64,000 bases of DNA from Staphylotrichum longicolle (lineage: Eukaryota; Ascomycota; Sordariomycetes; Sordariales; Chaetomiaceae). The notes under the pieces were generated by a model. That model saw only the letters and a list, made by a program, of their open reading frames with translations, was not told the origin of the DNA and ran no database searches. This document shows, piece by piece, positions 1 to 11,287 of this stretch (the stretch's first letter is position 1; each line of letters opens with the position of its first letter). The translations under genes were made by a program, and so were the position numbers. The stretch covers positions 7,254,001 to 7,318,000 of the forward strand of contig JAHCVI010000001.1 in NCBI GenBank assembly GCA_019096155.1, given 5' to 3'.

Positions 1-2629
1 TCCTCTGGGTCTTGGAAGAAATCGAAGGCTTCTTGGGCCAGATTGCACGCCACTTGCAGCTTCTCATCAAGACTCCGAACGACCAGTGCAGCCATCTGGG
101 AGAGTTGAACCAGGGCTCGCTCATCCCATGTTGTCTGTGACCCTGAAGATGCCGATCGGTACAAAACCCTCACTGTAAACAAGCTGACCTTCAGAAACTG
201 GCCATACACCTCAGGGTCATTCTCCTTCAGCGGAGGAAGGACGGCATCGGAGGATCCATCTTCGCTGCATAGGTGCGATAACCATCCGTCGGGTAACTCC
301 CTGAACTCATCCAGCCAATTTCGATCTCCGCCAGTATGGGAAGCGAGTTCTTTTCCGTACTTTGCCTCGCAGGCGTCTCGGAACCAGATAACCGAGGCGT
401 GGAGGGAGGAAATGACATGCGCATTCGCGGATGAGCCTTCTGTGGTGGCAGTAGCCTGGGATGATAGCGGGAAGAGTTCCAGAAGGGTTGTCGTGAGCGT
501 GACGAAGTGTTGGAGAGGTGAGAACGGCTTCTGAGACGAGGTATTTGTCGCAATACTTAAGGGTATCTCTGAGCAGCCAATAAACGTGATGCGAGACAGC
601 AGGTCCTTGAGGGCATTAAGCGAATACCCAGAGGGGTTGTCCCAGCTGCGGTTTTTGATCTCTGTTCTTGCCCTTGCCACAATTTCTGCGTAGCCGGCCG
701 CATAACTCATGACGATGGTACGCAGCGCCAGCACCACCTCGTCCTCCAGGCCAAGGTCCTCAGCACCATTGTCGTTCGAGCTCAGAGTCAGACCTTTTGT
801 GAGGGTGACGGTCAGGAGAGAACATATTTCGGAGCAAACAGAGTCGGAACACAATAAAACGGGCGTCCCATCTGGCTGGAGCACCTGTTGGCTGACAAGC
901 AAGGCAAGACCCTGAACGGCTTGCTTGAGCACGTCCTTCTCGTCAGAACCTGATTCCTTGTCTTTGGCAGTCCATATCGGCAGGTACACGTCGTGGAAAA
1001 GTGCGTCGAGATGGGCGCGTGATTCTGTTTTCAGGCTCTCCTCGTCTTCAGGGTGCCCTTGTTCCCGGTCTCTGAGCAGCTCCATGCGAGTCTTGAGGAG
1101 GGAGTTCAGGAGCAGGAGGAGGTCGCGTGTGTGGGAGGGTGACTTTGGCTGGCGTAGATTCTGCCGGATGGCGTCTACGAAACCGACATTGTAGAGCACG
1201 TAGGCCCTGATATTGGCACTTATGACGGTCATCAGGAGCAGGCCGGCTTGCTTGGTGTATGTTGGGTTTGCGAGATCGTCTCGGCAATCCCTGCAAACGA
1301 GGTCGACGTAGGATTTGAGCGACGAGATGTCGAGCTTGTGTGTTGTCGTGCCGTCAAGCTTCCTGGCAAGAGTGCGGAGCACATCGAGAGTCGCGTCGAT
1401 GGTCTCCTTCACCTCGCCGTTCCGGACCTCGTACTTGAGCGAGTTCCAGATCTTTTCGATATGCGGTACGATGCTTGCCTGTGGGTTGTCGTACTGCTCA
1501 ATACAGGCCTTGATGGTTTTCAGAATGTCAACCTTGACAGCCACCGTGACAGCATCTCCCTGATCCAGCTTCTGAACGAGGAATGGGAATGCCTGGTTTG
1601 CGACGCGCTGGTGCGCTGCAAAACAGCTTCGCACGGCCTCCTTTAGGTCCTCAGCGGTGATGCCAATGGGGGTAGCGGAGGTCCGCAGGGAGATGGGGAA
1701 GTAGGCGGAGAAGACCTTGAAGAGTTCTTCGGTCACCTCGGGCGAGGGCTCATAGTCGGCAAGGAGTAGGGCGAGAATCTTGAACCAGATCATGAGGTTC
1801 CGGGGGTCTCGCTCGTTCTGGCACACCTGAAGCAGGTCGACAACGAAGCCGCAGGACGGCCCGTACTTGTGCCTCAGCTCGCTGCTGACGGCCGGGTCTT
1901 GGATGAGGCTAAGGAACAGCTCGTAGAGCTCGAGTCTCGTGGCAGCGGTCTGCAGACGGAAGTCCTCTTTGATCTTGCAGACGTCTTCGATGATCTTGAT
2001 GCCCATGTCCGGCTTGAAGGCCTTCATGGAATAGAGCTGGCGCAGGGCTTTTGCCGAGGCGGTGATGCCGGCCTTGTGGTCGTAGGAGAACATGGCCCCG
2101 AAAAAGCCAATGAGCCGCAGAACTGTGCCCTGTTCAGTAACGCACTCACTCAGACAGACAAAAAGTCCAAAAAACAACCTACCCTGGTCTGGTCTCAACG
2201 AGCTCTTGTCGAGTGCCTCGAGGGTGTTTGCAAGAAAGCCCAGGGCTAAAATCCGAAAGAAAGTCAGCCTTTGTTCACCTCTGAGCGAGAGAAAATAGTA
2301 GAGGCACTGGGATACCTTTTGCCCGAGCAATGATGTCGCCGCTCCCTCCTTCATCCCCATCCTCCATCTCGTCGTCATCGGCATGTGAGGTAGTCATCCA
2401 TTGCTGCACCGACGCAGCCCAGTTTCCAACAACTGTACTGCTCGCACGGGAGCTCTCAATCTCTGCCGACAGTAGCTCATCAGTAAAAAGAGCCAAGGCC
2501 GACGGAAAGATTTCAGGCGATGTTCGGAACATGGTTCTCACCTTTTGCGGCCTTCTTTGCGATTTCCAGCTGCACAGGCTCATCGTCAGAGAGCACGTAT
2601 TCTAGCGCCCACTGCTTGAACTTAGCCAT
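1..2629 (-). CDS. MET18: MMS19/Met18 cytosolic Fe-S assembly (CIA) targeting factor, 3' end outside window
   Basis: HEAT-repeat scaffold of the CIA targeting complex, which delivers Fe-S clusters to nuclear DNA polymerases and helicases; it was first described in DNA repair and TFIIH function. Exons read 2629-2542, 2462-2316, 2245-2183 and 2122 to the window edge, with introns of 79, 70 and 60 bp. The start MAKFKQWALEYVLSDDE fits the family N terminus. The MMS19 N-domain pattern follows: CGFVVDLLQVCQNERDPRNL, then GITAEDLKEAVRSCF and FPFLVQKLDQGDAVTVAVK. About 806 residues are visible and open to the edge; fungal members are roughly 1,000-1,100 residues, so the C-terminal HEAT repeats are missing. 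The third acceptor was placed at 2123 because it restores DQVLRLIGFFGAMF. The gene is divergent from MTD1. The identification is firm; exon borders are by eye. Confidence 0.9.
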
Positions 2630-3665
2630 GGCTTGGGCTTTGCTGCGCCCTGAGCGCGCCTTTACCTAACGGAGGTAGCTTCAGCTTCAGCAACAGCTAT
2701 TCGGCTATTCGTAGTGCTCGTCTCTGAAGTAAGGTAGGTGCTGCCAGTGTCGGATCGGAGTCTCGGTAACGGATGCTTTCCCGAACGTGCAGTCGAGACT
2801 TCGTTTTTTGAAACTCTGAGAGTATGAGCCCGACTGCAGTGAATCGAAGGCTAAGAAACTCTCTCTGGGACACCTTATTTTCCAACTTCCAGCTTCCCAC
2901 GCTCCTAAACAGTGTCACAGTTACTGATTACTCGCTCCGCGGCTCTGAGTGGCTCGACAATCGCCGTTATCGCCCTGCAGCCCCACGCTGCCCCGCGGCA
3001 GTAAACACCAGCAGCCCGGGCGGTGAGACAGAATTATGACGCTATCGCTAGGAGAGAAGCAAACGCTAAGCTGCAACTGGTAAGAGGGGCAGATTGCGAG
3101 GGTTGTGTCCCGCCTGAAATTTTCGCTTTTCCGCCCGGCAGAGCCAGCCGAGACAGGGTTGGCAGTTCTGGGAGCCGCCGGGTGAACTGCTGCACCGATC
3201 GGAGGCAGAGTCCAATTCTCTCAAGTGAGGCAGCGCAGACTTTCAGAACCAGTGTTTTGGAACAAGCCTGGGCAACGCTGCGTTGGATCTCGCTCTGGCC
3301 TTCTTCTCTCTCTCGGTATCCACGGGGTTCATTACAGATCATTTTCTTGGGTTGTTAGTGGGGTTCGTGGGGTAAGCTGCCTCTCTCTCACTGCTGCACT
3401 GCTGTGCTTCTGCTTCCCTTTCTGGCCGCTGTCACTTTTGCGGTCGGTGTTGAGTCACTCACACAAGAACCAAATGCTTTCTTCTATCCGTTTCACTGCC
3501 TCAAGGATTTCCACGGTGTCAGCCATGCAAAGGCCACTTCGAAGACACAATGTCCGACTTAGGGGTCGGCTCGCCAAGAGCTCCCGCTAATCGCGTTGCC
3601 AGACACACAATCCCGGGGTTCATACTTCGAACGGATAGTCCGTGTCACCAAGACCAACATCCACC
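2630..3665. other. Divergent intergenic region MMS19 / MTD1
   Basis: 1,036 bp between two start codons, presumably holding both promoters. It has pyrimidine-rich stretches at about 3290-3440 and a TGAGTCA site (listed separately). Short ORFs on both strands have no recognisable product. I see no RNA gene. Confidence 0.6.
3451..3457. promoter_or_regulatory. Candidate CPC-1/Gcn4-type (or Bas1-type) site upstream of MTD1
   Basis: TGAGTCA is the canonical fungal bZIP amino-acid-control site, and its reverse strand also contains TGACTC, the Bas1 core. It lies 209 bp before the MTD1 start codon. Yeast one-carbon and purine genes are controlled by Gcn4 and Bas1, so the placement makes sense. A 7-bp match can arise by chance. 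Confidence 0.35.
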
Positions 3666-4832
3666 ATGGCGTCGCAAGAGGTCCCCAAGACCTGCAAGGT
3701 CATCATGGCCGACACAATAGCCAAGAAGATGCTGGCTGAGGTCAAGGACACCCTGCTGGGCATCCAGGGCCCCGACGCCGGCAAGCCCACGCTTGTTGCC
3801 TTCCTGGCCAACGACGACCCTGCCGCCGGCCAGTACGCCGACTGGTCCAAGAAGACGTGCGAGGAGAAGTGAGCATACCCAAACCTCGCCATCTCCTCGG
3901 CTTTGGTCCAGAAATCACTCACACTCACACCCCCCACCCCCCACAGCGGCCTCAACTTTGACCTCCGCAAGGTCGATAAGGAAGACCTCGAGGAGGCCGT
4001 CGTGCAGGCCAACCAAGACGACGCCGTCGACGGCATCCTGGTCTACTACCCCATCTGGCGAAACAACCAGCAGCAGGACCGCTACATCCAGGAGACGGTC
4101 GCCCTCTCCAAGGACGTCGAGGGCCTGTGCCACACCCACCTCTTCAACATGTACCACAACGTGCGCTTCCTCGACCCGCCCGCCAACCAGAAGAAGTCGA
4201 TCCTGCCCTGCACCCCGCTGGCCATCGTCAAGGCCCTCGAGCACCTGCAGATCTACAACCCCATCCTGGCCTACGGCAACCGCCTCTTCGGCAAGACCAT
4301 CACCGTCATCAACCGCAGCGAGGTCAACGGCCGGCCCCTGGCCGCCCTGCTCGCCAACGACGGCGCCACCGTCTACAGCGTCGACATCACCGGCGTCCAG
4401 GTCTTCACCCGCGGCAGCGGCATCCGCGCCCCGCGCCACCAGGTCCACGACAAGGAGGGCTGGGGCCTCAAGGACGTGCTCCCCCTCAGCGACGTCGTCA
4501 TCGCCGGCGTGCCGAGCGAGGACTTCAAGGTGCCCACCGACCTGATCCGCGACGGCGCCGTCTGCATCAACTTCTCGAGCTACCGCAACTTTGATGGCCC
4601 CGCCATCAAGGAGAAGGCCAGCATCTACGTGCCGAGCACCGGCAAGGTGACCATCGCCGTGCTGCTGCGGAATCTGGTGGAATGGTCCCCATCCGCGGCT
4701 TCCCTATGAGATCATTTTGACAGAATCAATAAACTGACTGCTTAACAGCGCCTGATTGCCAACCGGCCGCGGCCCGAGGGGACATCGGACGCCGCCGCGA
4801 AAGCGAGGGACGAGGCTTTCAAGGACGGTTAG
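3666..4832 (+). CDS. MTD1: NAD-dependent 5,10-methylenetetrahydrofolate dehydrogenase (Mtd1)
   Basis: Cytosolic enzyme that oxidises methylene-THF to methenyl-THF with NAD, supplying one-carbon units for purine synthesis. Exons are 3666-3868, 3947-4676 and 4749-4832, giving 338 residues; yeast Mtd1 has 320. The start codon has an ideal context, CCACCATGG. Visible features are the N-terminal substrate domain (KPTLVAFLANDDPAAGQYADW), the catalytic-domain stretch DGILVYYPIWRN, and the NAD-domain motif ITVINRSEVNGRPLAALLA. The last intron (4677-4748) has a branch-like ACTGAC at 4733 and a CAG acceptor. Splicing replaces a short tail ending at 4709 with RLIANRPRPEGTSDAAAKAR, which matches the RL-rich end of the family. 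The retained-intron form is an alternative. The gene converges on the gene at 5534-8546. Confidence 0.93.
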
Positions 4833-5533
4833 ATTGGTTAGTTTGTGCCTCGACGATTCGTTGTATTTGGGTGCGCATAGTGTATATAGGGGGTAAAAAA
4901 AAGCCGACTTCGTAGACAGCCAGAAACTTAGAAACCACAAAAGGGACGGGAAATACAACCATCAAAGATAGAGTTTTTGCGCGCAGAATTCAAGAAGCAA
5001 GAGTTTACCAACAAAAGGGGTGAGCTAGACCCAAGAGATCTCTAAGGTTCCCAATCGCTGAGTTTATCCAACTCTCCTTTATATCTGAATAAACTAAAAA
5101 TATATACCAGAGAAGAACCCGGGGTATCGAACGAACCAATTCTCGTAAACCAAAAGAAAAAAGAAAAACCAAGAACAAGAGAAACAGTCCGTCCTTGTCG
5201 TTTCATCGCCAGACGCCCGCAAGCAAAAAGACTCTCTGCCAATCCGTGCGATCAGCACCCGGTCTCATCCCAAAGTTTGGGTATAAAGCATCCGTCCCCA
5301 TTTCCCTCATTCCCTCTATCCCTTGGGGCCCCGATATTAAACTTCGAGTGAATCATCACCAATTTACCCCCTCCCGCCTTCCACACCCTCATATGGTCAT
5401 CAACCCCCTTCAGCGCCGCAAACTTAGTCCTGTTTGCAATCCCTAGACACCCAGCCAGACTCATAGCTCACCCACACGCCACCCCCGACCCAAAAACCGC
5501 AACCCCTCAACATTCCGTATCATCCGTCGTGTC
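4833..5533. other. Convergent 3' intergenic region
   Basis: 701 bp between the stop codons of MTD1 (+) and the unknown gene on the minus strand. It has A-rich stretches around 4895-4905 and 5090-5175 and is probably 3' UTR and polyadenylation sequence for both genes. No ORF here is convincing. Confidence 0.6.
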
Positions 5534-8500
5534 TCACTGCGCCGCCCCCGCCCCTGTGGCCGGCGCCGGCGACACCTCAATCTCGAATCCCTCCAGCACG
5601 CGCCTCGCTGCGTCCAGCCTGCGCCGGTACATCCTGCTCTCGGCGCTGGCCCGCCCGTTCTCCGTCAGCCCCAGCACGCACCGCCCTAGCCCCTCCACGA
5701 GCCGCTCGACGAGGTACTTGTCCTCCCTGAGCAGCGCGTCAAGCGGGTGCGGGCCCGCGACCCCATTCTGTTCTCGGTTCGGATTCTGTTGGTCGTGGCT
5801 GGTTTGGATCTGCGACTTGCCCATGTCGCGCATCAGCCGGCTCGTGATCGCGCCCATGGCCGCGCCGCCGTCTCCGTCTCCGTTTAGATGCTGGTGCTGC
5901 TGGCGGTGGTGTTGGGCAATGTCTGGCGAGTCCCGAGCGCGCGGCGTTAGCACGCCCGTGCTATTCGCCTTCTTCACGCCGCCCGTGCCTGGGAACGAGG
6001 ACGGGACGAGGGGGAAGCTGCGGTTCGTGCCGACAGACTCGAACGACGCGATCGAGGGGCGGTGGTGCAGGGATGTCCCCGAGGACGACGAGTACGGGCC
6101 GGTGGACATGGGGCGGTGGATGACGGACGCGCGGCGGGCGGTTTGTTGCGCCGGCGCGGGGGAGTTGGGCGTCGAGTTTGACGAGGCTTCTTCGGCGATG
6201 GGGGAGATGGCGCCGTCGTTTTCGGTGTCGCGCGTGCCGGGGCCGAGGGAGAGGCGCTTTGAAGCCGCGCTGCCGGCGCGGAAGCGGTGGCTTTGAGCCG
6301 AGGCAGCGCGGGACGAGGTGTCAAACGTCCCTTCGTCGGGGCTGACGGGGGACTTGAGGGAGCGGGCTTCTTGGGCTGTGGCGAAGGTGTCGATGGTGGA
6401 GATGGAGTTGCTGCTGTTGCGTCGGCCGAGGAGCGGCGGTTGCTCGGGATTAAACGCGGTGCCGTTCGTCCCGTTGGTTGTAGGTCCGCGGGTGGTTTCG
6501 ACCGAGTCTTCGGAGGTGAAGCTTTCGTTGCTTGCTCGCCGCGTCAGGCTCATGGTGCCCATGGCGCTGTGCAGGAAGAAGTGCTCGTAGTCGAAGGCAT
6601 CTTCGCGGTCTTCATGCGAGATCTGGTGCTGAACGCTGTCATGGTAAAGGGATTCCCCGCTCTCGCTCATGTAGTCAGCATCGTCTGCGTCGTGGAAATC
6701 CTGGTCCCCGTCCGTGTCGCCATTCTCGGTGAGCATGTCCGAATTGTCGTATTCGGCGCCATTGACCCCGGGAGCAGGCGTTGACGGAGACAAAGACTCG
6801 GAGTCCGGGAAGCCGTTGCTAGCATCGGGGTGTATTCCAGTCTCTGCGTCAGCGTAATCCGTCTCTTCTTCTTCATGGCCGTTTTCCAGCTGGGGCTCAT
6901 TCTCCCTGACTTCTCCGTCCACACTAGAGTCCTCGCCGTTCCATGGATTCCTGCCAGGAAAATCGCTTGTGATGATCTCCGACGTCCTGTTTGACGGAGG
7001 CTCCGCGTACCAGGGGTCGACTTGCGAATGTGTGAACGGGCTGGGCGTCCTCAGGCTCTGCAGGCTTCGCCTCTTCAAGTTGTCGACCCGAGCTTGCTCA
7101 CGCAGACTAGAAATCTTGCCTTTCAAATCCCTCATCTGGTCCTTGATGTCCCGCATCTGCGCTGCAGAGGAAGACCTCGGGGGGTTCCGCACGCCACTAT
7201 CGCTGTGGAACGACCCAAACGTGGGACTGAGAAAGGCTTCAAGCCTCGCATTTTGGCTTGCGCTGTCCGCCTCCCCAAGACGCGCGACCTCGTCCTCCGT
7301 CAAGAGTTTCAGCCCGGTCTCCCTGACAGAGCTAGCCCTATGAACGGGCCGTTGGGCCTCATCCTCCAGGTCCCCTCGAATGTGATCAGCGCTCTTTGAT
7401 GCCGTCAGCGGTTGTCTGTAGCCCCCGGCGGCTCCGAGTGCGCTTTGCGACCTCGGCAGGGACACACGGTATGGCAGCCCGTTGCGCATAGCAAGATCGC
7501 TAGACATTCGCGTGTGCCCGGGAGTGTGGTCGGGGGGGGACACGGCGGGATCTTCACCAGGATCTCCGAGGTGCATGGCCGTGGAGGCTCGCTGGAAAGG
7601 CGGGGAAGGGGTCGACCCTTCGGATCCATACGGGGATGTGTAGTGCAGTGTGCTTCGCGCCCGAGTCAGATTTCCTTCCATTGTCTGACCGCAGTTAGCA
7701 AGCCATGCACACTCATCTTGACATTTGTACACATACCGTCAGCCGCTTCTTCGCATTGGCGAGAATCTCCTCCGCCCGTCGGCTCAGGGAGGTGGTCGAG
7801 TACGTAGACAGCCGATCGATATTCTCCACCCTGGCGACTCCAAGCCTCATGGGCTCAACCGCCGCCGTCCCCTCCACATATGACGAAGCCATGCTTTCCT
7901 CGTCGTCGCCTTGAAAGACGCTGTCGCCTACGCTGACGGAATCGTCAAAGTCGGCGGATATGGGCGCCGGGGGGTCTTCTGTTGTGATGGTGCTGGTGCT
8001 CTCCATGCTCGACCGGCGCTCACGCTTTGCTCTCATGTTCTGTTTCGCCCTCTTCCTGATCATACCCGCCGATTCCGCCGTCAGCGCTGGCCCGGGCCCT
8101 CCCTCGCCCCCGCTCCCGCGCTTGGGCGACGCCGCCCTCCGCATGGCGGACTTGACCCGTACTGGCGAGGGCTTCCCGACCGTGCTCTCGACCTCTGTGA
8201 CCTCCCCAATGTCCGACAGCATGGTGCCGTTGCCGTAGATAATGGGCGTGGTGGGCGTGACGGGGCCAGCGGGACCGTATGCGCGCGGCCCCGCGAGGCC
8301 CGTTGCGACGAACATGTGGTGCATATCGGAGCCAGACGAGGAGGCATGCCCGTTGTTCCACATCATGAGGGAATGCTCAGCGCGGTCAAGGTCGGCGTCT
8401 GGGAGGTCATGGCGGTCGTAGTCTGGGTAGTCGGGCAAGATCATGTCCGGATTCGTGAGGGTGGGTGAGGCAGGCAGGGGCGGGCCTGGCTGTTGGTGGT

Positions 8501-8546
8501 GGTGCCCATTTTGGTAGTGGGCGTTGGCGGCTTCCATGGCTGCCAT
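5534..8546 (-). CDS. Conserved fungal low-complexity protein with short coiled coil, function unknown
   Basis: Two exons, 8546-7737 and 7684-5534, are joined across a 52-bp intron with a GTATGT donor and a TCAG acceptor, giving 986 residues. The junction rebuilds an alpha-helical stretch (RRAEEILANAKKRLT, then TMEGNLTRAR), which I recall as conserved among filamentous ascomycetes but cannot assign to a named domain. Around residue 425 a heptad-like segment (AQMRDIKDQMRDLKGKISSL) predicts a short coiled coil. The rest is rich in Ser, Pro and acidic residues. It has a basic patch (MIRKRAKQNMRAKRERR) that could be a nuclear signal and a helical C terminus (EDKYLVERLVEGLGRCVLG). No signal peptide or membrane segment is seen. 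A scaffold or cytoskeletal adaptor role is only a guess. Confidence 0.82.
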
Positions 8547-11287
8547 GGCGGATGTGTTGGCTCGCGAGACCTCGAGAGTTCAAGTTTCGAACCACAGTGG
8601 TCGGTGGAAGCGGGAAGTGGAAGAGGAAGCTAAAGCTAGAAGCGGAGAGGTGCCGCCCCCACTGGCCTCGAGGCCGCGCCTTGTCGGGGAGCACACGGTT
8701 AGGTGCCTGGACTGGCAAAAAGAACTGCCTGGTTCCGTCGACGAGTTGTACAAGTCAGCCTGCGGTGCAGCCAGAGACCCGGAGCAGAGGAAGCGAGCGC
8801 GCGTCGTCCGCTGGGGACCGCGGGCTGCAATTAACCGTGGGGTCGGGTCGTGGGCCTGTGTCGCAGGGACTCGGCGGGTAATCAACCGTGCTGGGGTGGG
8901 ACTTTTTGCGCCGGTGGTTCCCCCGAGACAACGTGTTGGTGTGTGTCCAAAGAATTGGGCGTCTGCCGCAAACTTGAGGCTCGACAGGTGGGAGCGGGAC
9001 AGGAAGAGAGCGAGCGTCGCAACGGCCAGCAAGACGGGAGCAAAGAGCAAGAAATTCGGACCCTGGCCGCAAGCGCGTCAACGCGAGCCAGAAAAGTTGG
9101 AAATTGCCGGGTCTTGCACCAAAAGGGAACCCAAGAAGGAGCCGGGGGGTTGCGGTCAATGCTGTGACTTCCTCTCTTGGACCTGCCCAACGGTCGAGTG
9201 TGGGGGACAAGACGGAGGAGGGACCCACAGCTCCGTGCAAGTGATTTCGTTTCCAGCAGATCGATCACGGCCCCTTTTGTGATTCGGCGCTTTTGGAAAC
9301 AAGAACCAGGGTCGGCTCCAGTGGTCAAATTAAGGCAATTGGAGGCTCCCGGGAACAGACGATGGATTGTGGACTTCGCGGAGACAAATACCGAGGAGTT
9401 GGGCTCCTCAGGTCCGTATCTCGAATTTCCCACGTGCACCCAAATCAATCCGATCTTTTTGAGTGGGTTCGGGTTGTTCGCTTCGGCTCTTGAGCCGGTT
9501 TCTAGCGCATGCTTGAGGGGGCTTGTGAATTCGTATCAATTTTAGAGTTTGTTATCGCCAGGTGTCTGATTACTGGAATAGGGGTTTGGAAACGCTGACG
9601 CGAGCCTTCAATGTTAGTACCTACACACATATGTAAGAGGAAAAGTTGTCACATCACAAACCCGGGTGAAGAGCCAGGGTTGTTGCGGCAAGTATTCGCC
9701 GTTCGGTCTTCCCTCTCAGCCCCCAGAGGTTCTCCAATGGGCCGCCAGAACTTGGAAGTTTTATCCCATGACAAGGTCTCTTGGCGAGATTCTCAATGCT
9801 CTTAACCACGTCATGGGTTCCCGCTTAGCGAGTTAAACTTCAATGCTCAATACAAAGCAAGTAAACACTGACCAACCGTTCAGTGTCTCTCGAGTTTCAT
9901 GATGCTGTACATAGTGGACGTTAGGAGAGTTTTCTTCCAGCTGTCCAAGGCGTCCAGTGCCAATGTGCCTGAAGCTAGTTCTTAGCTATTGCCGAATCCT
10001 TAGCCAATGAGTCTTTTCTTCAATCATGTTGCTCTCTGATTCGACAAGATTTACACCGCTCGTGGGCCGGTGCAATGCGATGAGACGAGACCGACTTCGG
10101 GGACCAACTGATTGGCTCGTTTGGAATTGGTGTTGAGTTCGGTTCGTTGTCACGACACGACAAAAAGGAATGAAAATTGTCACTCACGCCAGTTGATTTA
10201 CTTTGGCCTGGTACTGGACATCCCTCCCAACCTCTGTCGTTTGAAAGGCTCCAACGTACGTGCGGGGATCATCCAAGAACGAGTTGAAACCGAGGGGCAA
10301 AGGGATCAATATTTTTTTTTTCTTTTGCTGTTGATCTCGATATTGTCAGCCCATCGGTATTGCGAGTACTGGCAACGGTTCCACACTATTGAACTTTGTG
10401 TTCATAAGGAATCCGAGATCTGCTGCCCGGGGAACCTGCCGTGTGTCCCGATCAAGATATTTCCGGCGTCCTTCAATGCGTTGTGCATACGTGACGCATT
10501 CGTCTTTGCTGGCAGGACGGTACCGATCAAGCACATCACAAGGATCCCTCAGGGATAAATTGGTCCCAAGTTTGGTCTTCGATTGTTTCATAGAGGGTAC
10601 GGATGATGCTATCTTCTCTCTCAGACCCTCTCGCCCTCGTGAACCACCTCGCCTCCCATCACACGGCTGGATCCCATGCTCTGCGGCCCAGGTACCGCCT
10701 TGAGCTGTCCCGTCTCTTTCTTTCCTGCCAAGCCAAAAAGACTGTATCGGCGTCTAATGATTCAGGAAAAGAAAAGATGTTGAAGTTCTTTTGTTTTCCC
10801 AAAACGCCGGTGTCTTGTGCCCTCTTATGCCGTTCCCATGGGGTATCGTAATGTCATAAACTCGGCGCCTTCTTGGCTCATGCAATGTCTTTGTTGAAAG
10901 ACGCCTACCGCCGTAAAACCGTACCGTCTTGACCAGGCGAAAGCTTTTTGGTATTCGCAAAAAAGAGAACTCCAGGCATTTCCGCCACTTGAAGAACAAG
11001 AGAAACAAGGAAAGCCAAACTAAGTATCGACTTTATCCCTGCAGCCCGACACCCACGCCCCACGCGTTGCACCTTTTGCAACCCAAAAGTGACCCAAGTA
11101 AAAGGAAAAAATGACAGGGATATAAGTCTATCCGCCCACCCAGGTTTGTTGAGAACCGTACGCCAGTAATGCTTATCCATTCATATGCCATTAAAAGATC
11201 AGAACAAAGGGAAAAGGAAATCGTCCGAGGACGAGTGGGATCATATCAGCAGAGAGAAGTTGAATCTTCTGCGACAGTGCACCCCAC
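8547..11287. other. Non-coding stretch upstream of the 986-residue gene
   Basis: 2.74 kb between two minus-strand genes. It should hold the promoter of the gene starting at 8546 and the 3' UTR of SAM synthase near 11288. ORFs of up to about 250 codons exist near 8524-9282 but overlap each other on both strands and show no domain, start context or family resemblance. I see no tRNA or repeat. Confidence 0.5.

Noticed and set aside
5529..6296. 255-codon plus-strand ORF
   Set aside because: It is antisense to the 986-residue gene, which has a spliced, motif-bearing frame.
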